Positions 42,419 to 50,766 of a stretch of DNA of 64,000 nt are shown one piece after another. The DNA is taken from positions 2,704,712 through 2,768,711 of the forward strand of contig OZ240208.1 of assembly GCA_965197455.1 (NCBI GenBank). The letters run 5' to 3'. The DNA comes from JAGWBD01 sp965197455 (GTDB lineage Bacteria; Chloroflexota; Anaerolineae; Aggregatilineales; Phototrophicaceae). The first letter of the stretch is position 1. The number at the start of each line of letters is the position of its first letter. The notes under the pieces are model-generated. The model did not search any database. It was not told the DNA's origin and was given only the letters and a program-made list of their open reading frames with translations. A program made the translations under genes and the position numbers.

Positions 42419-43206
42419 CAGCTGCCCTGTACCTGGGCGAGGGCCCGCTCAATGCGGCGGTGCAAATCGGTCAGGCGCTCGCAAGCATCGTTGAGTCCGG
42501 CGAGGTCCTCGCGCCGCTCAATCAGCGGGCGCGTGGGATGGCTGATGCGGTTGCGAATACCCTGCAGATCCATCGCCTTGCGGCACTGGCTATTGGAGGT
42601 GAAGCCCAGCAGCGTGCGCACCGGTTCATGTTTGCGTGCGATGTCGACCATGTCGCCCAGCTCCATCATTTGCAGCAGGTCCAGCTCGACATCGCCGCGG
42701 GCCTGGCGCACCCGGTCTTCCTGCAGCTTCTGCCAGCGCGTCCCGGTGAAGAAGGGGCGGTAATCGTCGTCGCTGTTGAGCGCCAGGCGCAGCAGCCGCG
42801 CCAGCTCCAGCTCGAAGTGGGCGACCAGCAGGTAGACGCTGGCGCGCGCCGGAATTTTGTTGAGGTCGGCCGGTGCCACGAGACCCACGATATGGCTGGC
42901 CTGCAACACGAGGAAGATGCGCTGCGGCTGTTGCGCAAAGAGTTTGATGAGCTCGAGCACGCGCGTGTCGGTCGCCAGCAACCAGTCCGCCGTCAAGGGC
43001 AGCGCTGGCGCACCAGCAGCCAGCTCCGCGCGGCTGATAACGCCGCAGACGCCCCCTGCATCCAGCACCGGGATGTAGGTCAGATTGTGCGCGTTGGCGG
43101 CCGCCACGACCGCCTCGCGCGGCTCGCCCGCCTGCCAGCAGGTCAGCTGCGCCAGCGGCGTGGCAATGTCCTGCACGGTGTAGCCTGGATCGAAGCGTAC
43201 CGTCAT
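42418..43206 (-). CDS. CBS-pair protein with C-terminal HEPN-like domain
   Basis: 262 residues. The N-terminal 125 residues form a CBS pair (NLTYIPVLDAGGVCGVISRAEL; QRIFLVLQASHIVGLVAPADL), which usually binds adenine nucleotides. The C-terminal helical part holds RNRISH at 218-223, an exact RN-x3-H motif as in HEPN RNase domains, within a plausible HEPN helix bundle (EL-rich helices from 130). ATG 43206 follows GGAGG by five bases. It heads the overlapping four-gene operon. A nucleotide-gated RNase or sensor role is inferred from the motif only. Confidence 0.65.
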   Translation of the reverse strand: MTVRFDPGYTVQDIATPLAQLTCWQAGEPREAVVAAANAHNLTYIPVLDAGGVCGVISRAELAAGAPALPLTADWLLATDTRVLELIKLFAQQPQRIFLVLQASHIVGLVAPADLNKIPARASVYLLVAHFELELARLLRLALNSDDDYRPFFTGTRWQKLQEDRVRQARGDVELDLLQMMELGDMVDIARKHEPVRTLLGFTSNSQCRKAMDLQGIRNRISHPTRPLIERREDLAGLNDACERLTDLHRRIERALAQVQGS

Positions 43207-43282
43207 GCCGCCTCCGCTTGCCCGCGCCTGGTCAGTGTACCACGGGGCTGCCTCCAGGCGTCGCTGGCGGCCAGCCTGGCGA

Positions 43283-43311
43283 TTGTGAGCCCCGCACTGC
43301 GCGATTATACT
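43283..43311 (+). promoter_or_regulatory. Promoter of the SnoaL-like gene
   Basis: TTGTGA at 43283-43288, 17 bases, TATACT at 43306-43311, with the ATG 29 bases downstream. Confidence 0.65.
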
Positions 43312-43339
43312 CGACGCAGTCAGGCAGGGAGCCCGCGCA

Positions 43340-43798
43340 ATGCCCATCTCCGAAGCGGCCCACGAGCTGCTGGATGCGCTCGATTTTCGCGACCGGCCCG
43401 CGCTTGCCAGGTTGGTCGCGACGGACTTTCGCTGCAGCGGCACGGTCAGCGCCCTGCTGGGCCGCGAGCGGGCGCTGGCGCTACTGGACATTTGCGCCAC
43501 AGCCTTTTCGGATTTCTCCTTCAACTTCACCGGCGCGAGCGAGGCGGACGGCGTCCTGCGCCTGCGCTACGCTGTTAGCGGAACGCATGACGGCACGCTC
43601 GACCTGGTGCCGCTGGGCATCCCGCTGCGTCTGCCGCCCACCGGCACCATTTTGCGCCTGCCCGTCTCGGCCGCAACCTTCACCTTCAACAGCGCCGGCG
43701 AAGTCGCCGACCTGTTTCTGCAGGTCGCCGCGGGCGCCGGGCCAGGCGACATGATCACGCGTCTGGGCGGCACACTGCCGCCGTATCAAAGCGGTTAG
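43340..43798 (+). CDS. SnoaL-like / NTF2-fold protein
   Basis: 152 residues. The opening helix (HELLDALDFRDRPALARLVATDFRCSG) and curved-sheet strands (FSFNFTGASEADGVLRLRY) fit the SnoaL-like polyketide cyclase / ester cyclase fold. In this broad NTF2 superfamily function cannot be assigned by sequence. It lies behind a good promoter and seven bases before a GT9 gene that it may be transcribed with. Confidence 0.6.
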   Translation: MPISEAAHELLDALDFRDRPALARLVATDFRCSGTVSALLGRERALALLDICATAFSDFSFNFTGASEADGVLRLRYAVSGTHDGTLDLVPLGIPLRLPPTGTILRLPVSAATFTFNSAGEVADLFLQVAAGAGPGDMITRLGGTLPPYQSG

Positions 43799-43804
43799 GC
43801 GCGC

Positions 43805-44863
43805 GTGACCAGCGACCTGCAGCCGCAACGAATCGTGCTGGTGTTGCCCTGTTGCATCGGCGATGTGCTCATGGCGACCGCCACGCTGGCGGCCCTGCGC
43901 CGCGCCTGGCCCAGGGCGCACATCGCCTGGGCGGTCGGCGGCGCCGCGCGCGCAGTCATCCGCGACCACGACCAGCTGGACGCCACGCTCGAGTGCGACT
44001 CCCTGCCGCAGCGTTCGCCATGGCAACTGCTGCGCCTGGCGCGTCAGCTGCGCAATGGCCGTTTCGACCTGGCCGTCTCACTGACGCGTTCGCCGCTGGT
44101 CAGTCTGGCCATCCGCCTGAGCGGCATTCCGCTACGCGCGGGGCTGGACAGCGCCGGGCGTGGTCTGGGCTACAACCTGCGCGTCGCCGTAGATCCGGCG
44201 CAGGTGCGCCATGAGGCGGAGATCTACCTTGATGTGGCGCGCGCCCTGGGTCTGGCTACCGACGGCTGTCAGGCGCGCATGCCGCTGCAGGAGGACTTGT
44301 GGCCGGCGCTGCAGCAGCGTCTGTTGGCAGAAAAAGTCAATCCGGATAACTATGCCTTGCTGCTGCCCGCCGGTGGCAGCAACCCGGGCATGACCCTGGC
44401 GCAGAAACGCTGGCCGCCACAGCATTTCGCGCAGCTGGCGCAAGAGCTGGGGCTGGACAGCGTGCTGGTCGGCGGCCCACAGGACAGCGCCATACTGGCT
44501 GCGGTGGGCGAGCAACTGCCGCAACCGGCGCCCTGCCTGGCCGGCGAACTTTCCTTCGCACAGATCGCGCTGCTGGCGCGGCGCGCGCGCGTCACCGTCG
44601 GCAACGACAGCGGCCTCACGCATCTGGCCGCCGCCGCCGGCGCGCGCACGGTCGCCATTTTCGGTCCCAGCGATCCGCGCCGCTACGCGCCCTTCACGCC
44701 CGGCGTGCTGGTGCTGTGGCGGCCCGGCCCGCTACACGCGACCGGTGTCAGCGCCGGCGCCCTGCCCGGCTGGAACTGGCAGCAGCACGGCATCGGCGTG
44801 GCTGAGGTCTGCGCGCGCGTGGCGGACTTCCTCGCAACGGGCGCTACCAGCGCGTCGCCATAA
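43805..44863 (+). CDS. GT9-family glycosyltransferase (heptosyltransferase-like)
   Basis: 352 residues from GTG 43805. The family opening VLPCCIGDVLMATATLAALRRAWP, the GLDSAGRGLGYNL segment, WPPQHFAQLAQELGL and the donor-site block VTVNDS-like (RVTVGNDSGLTHLAAAAGA, then FGPSDPRRYAPF) define GT9. In diderms it adds heptose to lipopolysaccharide; in a monoderm the acceptor must be another surface glycan. Its 3' end overlaps the convergent enolase-family gene by 20 bases. Confidence 0.87.
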   Translation: MTSDLQPQRIVLVLPCCIGDVLMATATLAALRRAWPRAHIAWAVGGAARAVIRDHDQLDATLECDSLPQRSPWQLLRLARQLRNGRFDLAVSLTRSPLVSLAIRLSGIPLRAGLDSAGRGLGYNLRVAVDPAQVRHEAEIYLDVARALGLATDGCQARMPLQEDLWPALQQRLLAEKVNPDNYALLLPAGGSNPGMTLAQKRWPPQHFAQLAQELGLDSVLVGGPQDSAILAAVGEQLPQPAPCLAGELSFAQIALLARRARVTVGNDSGLTHLAAAAGARTVAIFGPSDPRRYAPFTPGVLVLWRPGPLHATGVSAGALPGWNWQQHGIGVAEVCARVADFLATGATSASP

Positions 44864-46130
44864 ACGTCCAGCCCGGGTTCACCTTCTGCATCTCGAATTC
44901 ATCGTTGCGCCGCTGCAGACCACAGGCCAGATACTGCGCATGCAGCCGCGCCAGCTGCGCGCGATCCAGCGTGACGCCCAGGCCAGGCTCCCGCGAGACC
45001 GCGACCGAGCCGTCTTCGAAGCGGATTCGTCCGCCTTCGATGACCTCTTCGTACTGCCAGGGATAGTGCGTGTCGCAGGCGTAGGCCAGGTTGGGCACGG
45101 CCGCGCCCAACTGCACCATGGCCGCCAGCGAGATGCCGAGGTGGCTGTTGGAGTGCATCGAGACCCCGCGGCCGAAGGTCTGGCACATGCGCGCCAGCGC
45201 CACCGAGTTGCGCAGCCCGCCCCAGGAGTGGTGGTCGCTGAGGATGATGGCTTCGGAGTCGAGGCGCAGACTGCCAGGCAAATCGGCGAAGGAGGTGGTG
45301 CACATGTTTGTCGCCAGCGGCACGTCCAGCGCCCGCGCCACCTGCGCCATGTTCTGCTGGCCGCGCACCGGGTCCTCGAAGTACTCGAGCACCCTTTCCA
45401 TCTGCTTGCCGGCGCGCAGGGCGGTCGCCACGCTCCAGATGGCGTTGGGGTCATGCCGCAGCGGCACCTCGGGCCCGAAGGCTTCATACAGGGCCTGCAT
45501 GGCCGCGACCTCCTGCTCCGGCTCGAAGGCGCCGCCCTTGAGCTTTATGGAGCGAAAGCCGAAGGCCGCACACATGGCCTGTGCCTGCGCCACCACGCCT
45601 GCCGGGTCCAGCGCAGCGGCCTGACGCGCCGCCGCCCAGCCCGCCGCCTGTGGATCGGTAGCGAAGCCGAGCGCGCCGCCAGCGCCTTCGTACTTGTAGA
45701 ACAGGTAGGCCGCGAAGGGCACCTCGTCGCGCACGCGGCCGCCCAGCAGGTCACAGACCGGGCGTCCGACCGCCTTGCCCATGAGGTCGAGGCAGGCGAC
45801 TTCCAGCGCGCTGAGCACATGCATGAAGCTGCGCCGATCCCAGGGCGCGTCGCCGCGCAGTCCCTCTTCGTCCACCCGCAGTTGACCGCGCAGCGCCGCC
45901 TCCAGCGCGTTGAGCTGGAAGGGGTCGCTGCCGATGACGACTGAGCGCGCCGACTTCAGCGCCGCTTCGGTCTCCACGCTGCCGGGGATTTCGCCGAGGC
46001 CGCTGATGCCGTCGTTGCTGACCAGCTCGACGATGAGGCGCAAGGCGTAGGGCGCGTGCAGGCCGGCGGCGTTCAGCAGGGGCGGGTCGCTGATGGCCAC
46101 TGGTGTGACGTGCATGTCCGCGATGTGCAT
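44844..46130 (-). CDS. Glucarate dehydratase-like enolase superfamily enzyme
   Basis: 428 residues. The catalytic Lys motif KLK is at 196-198; the metal ligands Asp227 (HDPN), Glu252 (YFEDP) and Asn275 (ATNM) are in order, followed by SDHHSWGG and the general acid/base His330 in HSNSHLGIS, as in E. coli glucarate dehydratase. It would dehydrate D-glucarate or a related acid sugar to the keto-deoxy acid. No partner enzymes (aldolase, transporter) are adjacent. A close paralogue substrate is possible. Confidence 0.85.
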   Translation of the reverse strand: MHIADMHVTPVAISDPPLLNAAGLHAPYALRLIVELVSNDGISGLGEIPGSVETEAALKSARSVVIGSDPFQLNALEAALRGQLRVDEEGLRGDAPWDRRSFMHVLSALEVACLDLMGKAVGRPVCDLLGGRVRDEVPFAAYLFYKYEGAGGALGFATDPQAAGWAAARQAAALDPAGVVAQAQAMCAAFGFRSIKLKGGAFEPEQEVAAMQALYEAFGPEVPLRHDPNAIWSVATALRAGKQMERVLEYFEDPVRGQQNMAQVARALDVPLATNMCTTSFADLPGSLRLDSEAIILSDHHSWGGLRNSVALARMCQTFGRGVSMHSNSHLGISLAAMVQLGAAVPNLAYACDTHYPWQYEEVIEGGRIRFEDGSVAVSREPGLGVTLDRAQLARLHAQYLACGLQRRNDEFEMQKVNPGWTFMATRW

Positions 46131-46157
46131 GGGTTCCTCCCTGTGTCAGGTGTCAGG

Positions 46158-49073
46158 TTAACGTTGCTGCCGGTTGCGCACCACGCGCAAGGTCATCTCG
46201 TCGCTGGCCAGGTTGCCAACCTCGTCGAAGGCGACCGCGCGGAAGGTATCCGTGCCCGTCCCCTCGATGCGCCAGTCAAAGCCCCAGGGCCAGACGCGGT
46301 CGCTGCCCAGCAAATGACCGTTATGATAGAAATCCACCCGCTCCACCGCCAGGTTGTCCTCGACTTCCGCGCTCAGGTGGATCTCGCGTTGCGCGGGCCA
46401 GAGGATGTCCGTGTCGCCCGGCTCCAGCTGCAGCGTGGGCGCCTGGTTGTCCACCGTGACCTGACGCTGCTCCGTCACGCGGCTGCCGTCATTGCGTATG
46501 ATGGTGAGGCGCAGGCTGTGCAGGCCGCTGAGCCCGCTCGTATCCCAGCTGCCCAGCAGACCCTGGGGGGTCGGCGCGCTGCGGCCAGCACTGATGGGGT
46601 GCCAGAACAGCGGCTTCAGGCCAGCGCCCTGTTCCAGCAGATAGTAATTCAGCTCCCCGGCATTGAGGGCGCCGCGGATCTCCACCACGCCGCCGACCCA
46701 GGCGAAGGGTTCCGGCTGTGCCAGCAGCGCTGCGGCCTGGCCCGGCGCGTCGAGCAAATCCGGCGGCAGCTCCAGGCCGTTGTCTTGCCACCAGGCCTCG
46801 GCCTCCGGCGGCGGGACGAAGTAGACGCGTTGACTGAGCAGCTCCGGCGGCGTGGCGACCGTGGCAAGGCGGCCATTGCGCACGTTGATGGCGAAGAGTT
46901 GCCAGTGCGTATCCAGTCGCTGCGGCTGCAGCCCGCTGATGAACGCTTCACGGCGCACGGGGCAGATGCCGTTGGGCAGCAGACCGGAACGCTCGCAGAC
47001 TTCCTCCACGACGATATTTTCCGGTCGCGGCCAGTCCTGCGGCGCCTGGCCCTCGTGCAGCGCCAGCATCAACGCGCGCCAGAGCCGGGCCGCCGGGCCG
47101 GTGCCGGTCTCTTCTGCGCTCATGGCGCTGCCGTCGCCGCGCCCGAGCTGTACACCGACCAGGTAGTGCGGCGTGTAACCCAGGGCCCAGGCGGCGCGCC
47201 GCTGCCCGGTCATGGCGCTGACCACGGCAGCCGGCCGCTCAATGTCCAGCAGACGTACGTCCGCTTCACCCAGCACGCGCGCGCGCGCCGTCTGGTCCGC
47301 CAGCACGTCATTCACCAAATAACCGAGCTCGCTGGCGAAGACGGGCGTACAGTCTGGTGCCGCGCTGCAGTCCGCCCCGGCCAGACGCGGCGCCTGCCAC
47401 AGCAGCTCGCCCTGCGCGTCCACGATGCGCAGCACAGCCAGCGGATCACGTCCGCGCGCCTGGCTGGCTGCCGGCACCGTTTGCAAGCCGCGCTGCTGCC
47501 CCTGCGTGGCGAAGAGGCTGTAGGCGTAGGCGACATCCAGCAGGGCGACCTCGCCGCCGCGTTCCAGCAGCGCCAGGCTGGCGCCGGCATTCGCATCCAG
47601 GCTGGTCAGACCCAGGCTGCGGGCGCGCGCGAGCACAGCATCCAGGCGCAGTTCGCTGGCCATCTGCACGGCCGGCGGCAACAGGCCGGCGCTCATGGCC
47701 TCGCGCAGCGAGAGCGGGCCGCGGTAGCGACCGTCGGCGTTGGTCGGCGTGTAGATCAGGCCCTCAATCGCGCCCGGCAGCTCCAGCGGAATGTCCAGCA
47801 CCATGTCCGCCGCGGTTCTGCCACTGCGCAGGGCCTCGAAGTAGACGAAGGGCTGTAGCAGCGGCCCGGGCGGATAGCGCAAACCGGTCGCGTCGCCCAG
47901 CAGGCCGAGCAGCTCGCCGCTGTGCACGTCGAGGATGACCAGCGCAGCCTCATCCGGCGGCTGCGCCATGGCCAGCGCCGGGGGCAGCAGGGCCGCATCT
48001 GCACAAGGCAGGGCGGGCGGCGCCGCGGCCCTCAGCTGGCCCAGATGCGTCTGCAGCAGGCAGTCCATGCGCTCGTGCAGCGCCAGGTCCAGCGTGGTCA
48101 GGATGCGCAGACCGCCGCGCGCGAGCAGGCCTGCGCCATCCAGCCCCTGCGCATCCAGGATATTGCGCGCCTGGCGGCGGGCGTAGGCGCTGAAGTCCGG
48201 CGCGAGGCGGGGTGCCTGTCTGACACTGGCCCGGATCGGGGTCTCCCGCGCAGCCGCCGCGGCTTCCTCAGCGGCGCTGATCACTCCGGTGGCCAGCAGA
48301 TCCTGCAGCAACTCACCCTGACGCTTGCGCGCGACCGTCTCGTGCTGTAGCGGGTTCAGTTCGGGCGCGGACGGGATGGCGGCCAGCAAGGCGATTTCGT
48401 CCAGTGCCAGCTGCGCGGCCGACTTGCCGAGGTAGAGGCGGGCGGCAGCCTCGATGCCCCAGGCTTCGTTGCCGTAGTGGCTGGTGTTCAGCACCCATTC
48501 GAGGATGGCTGCGCGCGGATGCAGCCGCTCCAGCTCCGCGGCCAGCACGATTTCACGATCGCGCGTCAGGGCAGCGGCGGGCACTGCCGGCGGCGCGTAG
48601 AGATTGCGCACGAGGCGGGCCGTCAGCGTCTGCTCTGGCGCTATGGGGCTACCGAGCAGGTTTTGCCACAGCCGCACAGCGGTGGTCAGGGGCGAGGTCG
48701 CGGAGCGCGTCAGGAAGTCGGGGTCTGCCCTGAGTAGGGTGGCCGACACCAGCGTTTCCGGCAGTTCCGCCAGCGACGCCTGGCCCGGCCCGCTGCCACT
48801 TGCCTCCTGCACACTGAACAGCAGGGTCGCGCCCGTGCGGTCGTAGAAGTGTGAGGGATTGGCGACTACCGCGGCCAGGCCGCTCGCGGGCAGGGGCGGC
48901 AGCGCCTGCAAGGCATCGCGGTACATCCACCAGGCGCCAGCGCCCGGCAGCAACACCAGCATCACAGCGGCCAGCAGCAGCGCCGTCAGGCCCAGGCCCA
49001 GGCGCTGTTGACGCTTCCTGCGCTGCGCTCTGCGCCGCCGTCGCCGCTCTGGTATTCGGGTCGCCGCAGACAA
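46158..49073 (-). CDS. Class A PBP (PBP1C-like) homologue with degenerate catalytic sites
   Basis: 971 residues from TTG 49073 (GAGG six bases upstream; the longer open frame runs into the divergent tRNA-Sec gene). A basic N-terminus and one membrane helix (24-43) lead to a GT51-like region (70-245), a transpeptidase-like region (370-665) and a C-terminal BiPBP_C/Ig-like domain (from about 830). The catalytic residues are lost: EDxxF Glu is Ala116; GGSTITQQ is PEQTLTAR; SxxK is Pro404/Gln407; SxN lacks Ser and Asn (463-465); KTG is MTG (621-623). Fold residues such as ILEWVLNTSHYGNEAWGIEA and QPFVYFEAL persist, so it is probably an expressed pseudoenzyme acting as scaffold or regulator of wall synthesis. 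Confidence 0.85.
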   Translation of the reverse strand: MSAATRIPERRRRRRAQRRKRQQRLGLGLTALLLAAVMLVLLPGAGAWWMYRDALQALPPLPASGLAAVVANPSHFYDRTGATLLFSVQEASGSGPGQASLAELPETLVSATLLRADPDFLTRSATSPLTTAVRLWQNLLGSPIAPEQTLTARLVRNLYAPPAVPAAALTRDREIVLAAELERLHPRAAILEWVLNTSHYGNEAWGIEAAARLYLGKSAAQLALDEIALLAAIPSAPELNPLQHETVARKRQGELLQDLLATGVISAAEEAAAAARETPIRASVRQAPRLAPDFSAYARRQARNILDAQGLDGAGLLARGGLRILTTLDLALHERMDCLLQTHLGQLRAAAPPALPCADAALLPPALAMAQPPDEAALVILDVHSGELLGLLGDATGLRYPPGPLLQPFVYFEALRSGRTAADMVLDIPLELPGAIEGLIYTPTNADGRYRGPLSLREAMSAGLLPPAVQMASELRLDAVLARARSLGLTSLDANAGASLALLERGGEVALLDVAYAYSLFATQGQQRGLQTVPAASQARGRDPLAVLRIVDAQGELLWQAPRLAGADCSAAPDCTPVFASELGYLVNDVLADQTARARVLGEADVRLLDIERPAAVVSAMTGQRRAAWALGYTPHYLVGVQLGRGDGSAMSAEETGTGPAARLWRALMLALHEGQAPQDWPRPENIVVEEVCERSGLLPNGICPVRREAFISGLQPQRLDTHWQLFAINVRNGRLATVATPPELLSQRVYFVPPPEAEAWWQDNGLELPPDLLDAPGQAAALLAQPEPFAWVGGVVEIRGALNAGELNYYLLEQGAGLKPLFWHPISAGRSAPTPQGLLGSWDTSGLSGLHSLRLTIIRNDGSRVTEQRQVTVDNQAPTLQLEPGDTDILWPAQREIHLSAEVEDNLAVERVDFYHNGHLLGSDRVWPWGFDWRIEGTGTDTFRAVAFDEVGNLASDEMTLRVVRNRQQR

Positions 49074-49104
49074 GCTCCGCCTCGTATTGCGCACGCGAGC
49101 CGCC

Positions 49105-49113
49105 AGTATAGCA
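49105..49113 (-). promoter_or_regulatory. Extended -10 promoter of the PBP-like gene
   Basis: Minus-strand TGCTATACT (49113 to 49105), about 31 bases before the TTG start. It forms an 11-bp perfect inverted repeat with the opposite promoter of tRNA-Sec. Confidence 0.55.
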
Positions 49114-49141
49114 AATGCCGGGCGCAGGGCCGGGCGCGGGC

Positions 49142-49150
49142 TGCTATACT
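49142..49150 (+). promoter_or_regulatory. Extended -10 promoter of tRNA-Sec
   Basis: TGCTATACT with TATACT at 49145-49150, twelve bases before the tRNA 5' end. The -35 is poor, as expected for an extended -10. Confidence 0.6.
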
Positions 49151-49161
49151 GGGCGCCGCAA

Positions 49162-49257
49162 GGGGATGGATGTGTCCCGGTGGATGCCCCGGTCTTCAAA
49201 ACCGGTGGCGGGTTGCGCAGAGCAGGCCGCGGTGGGTTCGACTCCCATCCATTCCCG
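49162..49257 (+). tRNA. selC: tRNA-Sec (anticodon TCA, UGA decoder)
   Basis: 96 bases. Eight-bp acceptor GGGGATGG / CCATTCCC with one G-T pair and discriminator G. D-stem of six pairs (GTGTCC / GGATGC, with wobbles) with a four-base CGGT loop, both typical of tRNA-Sec. Anticodon stem CCGGT / ACCGG enclosing CTTCAAA, so the anticodon is TCA. Long variable arm (about GCGGGTTGC-GCAGA-GCAGGCCGC). T-loop TTCGACT, as in bacterial selC. No CCA encoded. selA, selB and selD are not in this window. Confidence 0.93.
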
Positions 49258-49287
49258 AGCCTGGCGCCTTGGCTGGAGGAATAGAAA

Positions 49288-50187
49288 GTGAGCGCGCGGA
49301 TTGTCGTCGTCGGCAGCTTCGGTATGGACCTGGTCACCACCATGGAGCGGATGCCCCTGCCTGGCGAGACGGTGCACGGCAAGGATTACAGCACCGGGCC
49401 GGGCGGCAAGGGCTCCAACCAGGCGGTGGCTGCTGCGCGCCTCGGCGCCGAGGTCAGTTTCGTGGGCCGCATCGGCGAAGACGCCTACGGTGAGTTGGCG
49501 CTGGCGTCCTGGCAGGGCGAGGGCGTTAACACGGACTTCGTCGTGCGCGATGCGGAGCGACCCACGGGGGTTGCGCCCATCTGGGTCGATGATGCCGGTG
49601 AAAACGCCATCGTGGTCATGCTGGGCGCCAACCTGGCGGTCTCGCGCGCCGATATCGACGCGGCTGCGACGACCATCTCCAGCGCTGATCTGCTGGTTGT
49701 GCAGCTGGAGATTCCGCTCGACACGGTGGACTACGCGCTGCAGGTGGCGCAGGCCCATGGCGTGCGCAGCATCCTCAACCCGGCGCCGGCGGTGCCGCTG
49801 CCGCCGGAGTTCATCGCGCGCGCCAGCTGGCTCACGCCCAACGAAACCGAACTGGTCACCCTCTACGGCGAGAACCCGGCGGACCTGCGTTCGCTGGTCG
49901 CGCATGGAGACCAGACGCTGATTGAGACCCGGGGCGGCGACGGGGTCCGCTGGGCGACGCAGACGGAAAGCGGTCAGGTGCCCACTTTCAAGGTGGATGT
50001 GGTGGATACGACCGGCGCCGGCGATGCTTTCACCGGCGCCCTGGCTGTCGTGCTGGCGGAAGGGATGGCGCTGGAGCCGGCCCTGCGCTTCGCCAACGCG
50101 GCGGCGGCGCTCTCCGTCACGCGCTTCGGCACCGCGCCCGCCATGCCCCGGCGCGAAGAGGTTGAGGCGCTGCTGGCGCGGAGCTGA
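49288..50187 (+). CDS. rbsK: Ribokinase (PfkB family)
   Basis: 299 residues from GTG 49288. The PfkB signatures are GGKGSNQAVAAARLG (substrate site, residues 36-50) and DTTGAGDAFTGAL (anion hole and catalytic Asp, about 240-252). Length and the NxxQ-type start favour ribokinase; related sugar kinases cannot be excluded. It lies 30 bases after tRNA-Sec and is probably read from that promoter, with no ribose transporter nearby. Confidence 0.85.
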   Translation: MSARIVVVGSFGMDLVTTMERMPLPGETVHGKDYSTGPGGKGSNQAVAAARLGAEVSFVGRIGEDAYGELALASWQGEGVNTDFVVRDAERPTGVAPIWVDDAGENAIVVMLGANLAVSRADIDAAATTISSADLLVVQLEIPLDTVDYALQVAQAHGVRSILNPAPAVPLPPEFIARASWLTPNETELVTLYGENPADLRSLVAHGDQTLIETRGGDGVRWATQTESGQVPTFKVDVVDTTGAGDAFTGALAVVLAEGMALEPALRFANAAAALSVTRFGTAPAMPRREEVEALLARS

Positions 50188-50193
50188 GCGCGC

Positions 50194-50766
50194 TCACTGC
50201 AGCACGAAAAGCGTCAGCGGCACCAGCACGCCCACCAGCGCGCCGGCCAGCAATTGCGCCGGGTTGTGGCGTCCCAGTTGCAGCCGCGCCGCCGCCACCA
50301 GCAGCCAGAAGGGCAGCACCAGCATGGCCCAGCCGGGGCCGAAGAAGGCGTAGGCGGCGACCATTACGCCCGTGATGCTCATCATGTGCATGCTGATTTG
50401 CCAGGTCAGCGTGATGAGCGCGATTGCCGCGATCAGCGCCAGGCTGCAGAGCGCAAAAAAGGGCATCACGCCGGGCGCATTGCTGCTGTGCAGGATCCAC
50501 CAGGCCAGCGCCGTGCAGCCGATGGAGACGAGGAAAGGCCGCCTGCGTTGTTCGCGCAGCGGCATGTCCAGCGAGCTGATGTGTCCGCGGCGCACCATCA
50601 ACACCACGTAAAGCATCGGCAACAGACTGACGAACAGCACGTAGATGCCCGCGTTGAGCAGGCCCTGCGCAACCGTTTCCGCGTCGCGCAACGCCACCGG
50701 CACAGCCATCAGCGCCCAGACTGGCGGCGGACTCAACAGGATGGAGACGAGGCGCGCCCAGCTCAT
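50194..50766 (-). CDS. PAP2-like integral membrane protein
   Basis: 190 residues with about six membrane helices. A degenerate PAP2 pattern is present: the R/QISMHMM segment gives an S-x-H-like motif and ARLQLGRHNPAQLLAGALVG resembles the SRxxxGxHxxxDVxAG end motif, with Asn-Pro-Ala-Gln in place of x-x-x-D. It may be a lipid phosphatase relative acting on undecaprenyl or phospholipid phosphates, possibly inactive. It starts by overlapping the stop of the upstream GT4 gene, one base shared. Confidence 0.6.
   Translation of the reverse strand: MSWARLVSILLSPPPVWALMAVPVALRDAETVAQGLLNAGIYVLFVSLLPMLYVVLMVRRGHISSLDMPLREQRRRPFLVSIGCTALAWWILHSSNAPGVMPFFALCSLALIAAIALITLTWQISMHMMSITGVMVAAYAFFGPGWAMLVLPFWLLVAAARLQLGRHNPAQLLAGALVGVLVPLTLFVLQ

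Noticed and set aside
49074..49382. N-terminal extension of the PBP-like frame upstream of 49073
   Set aside because: It reads through the complement of tRNA-Sec and both promoter elements; the TTG at 49073 has a ribosome-binding site.
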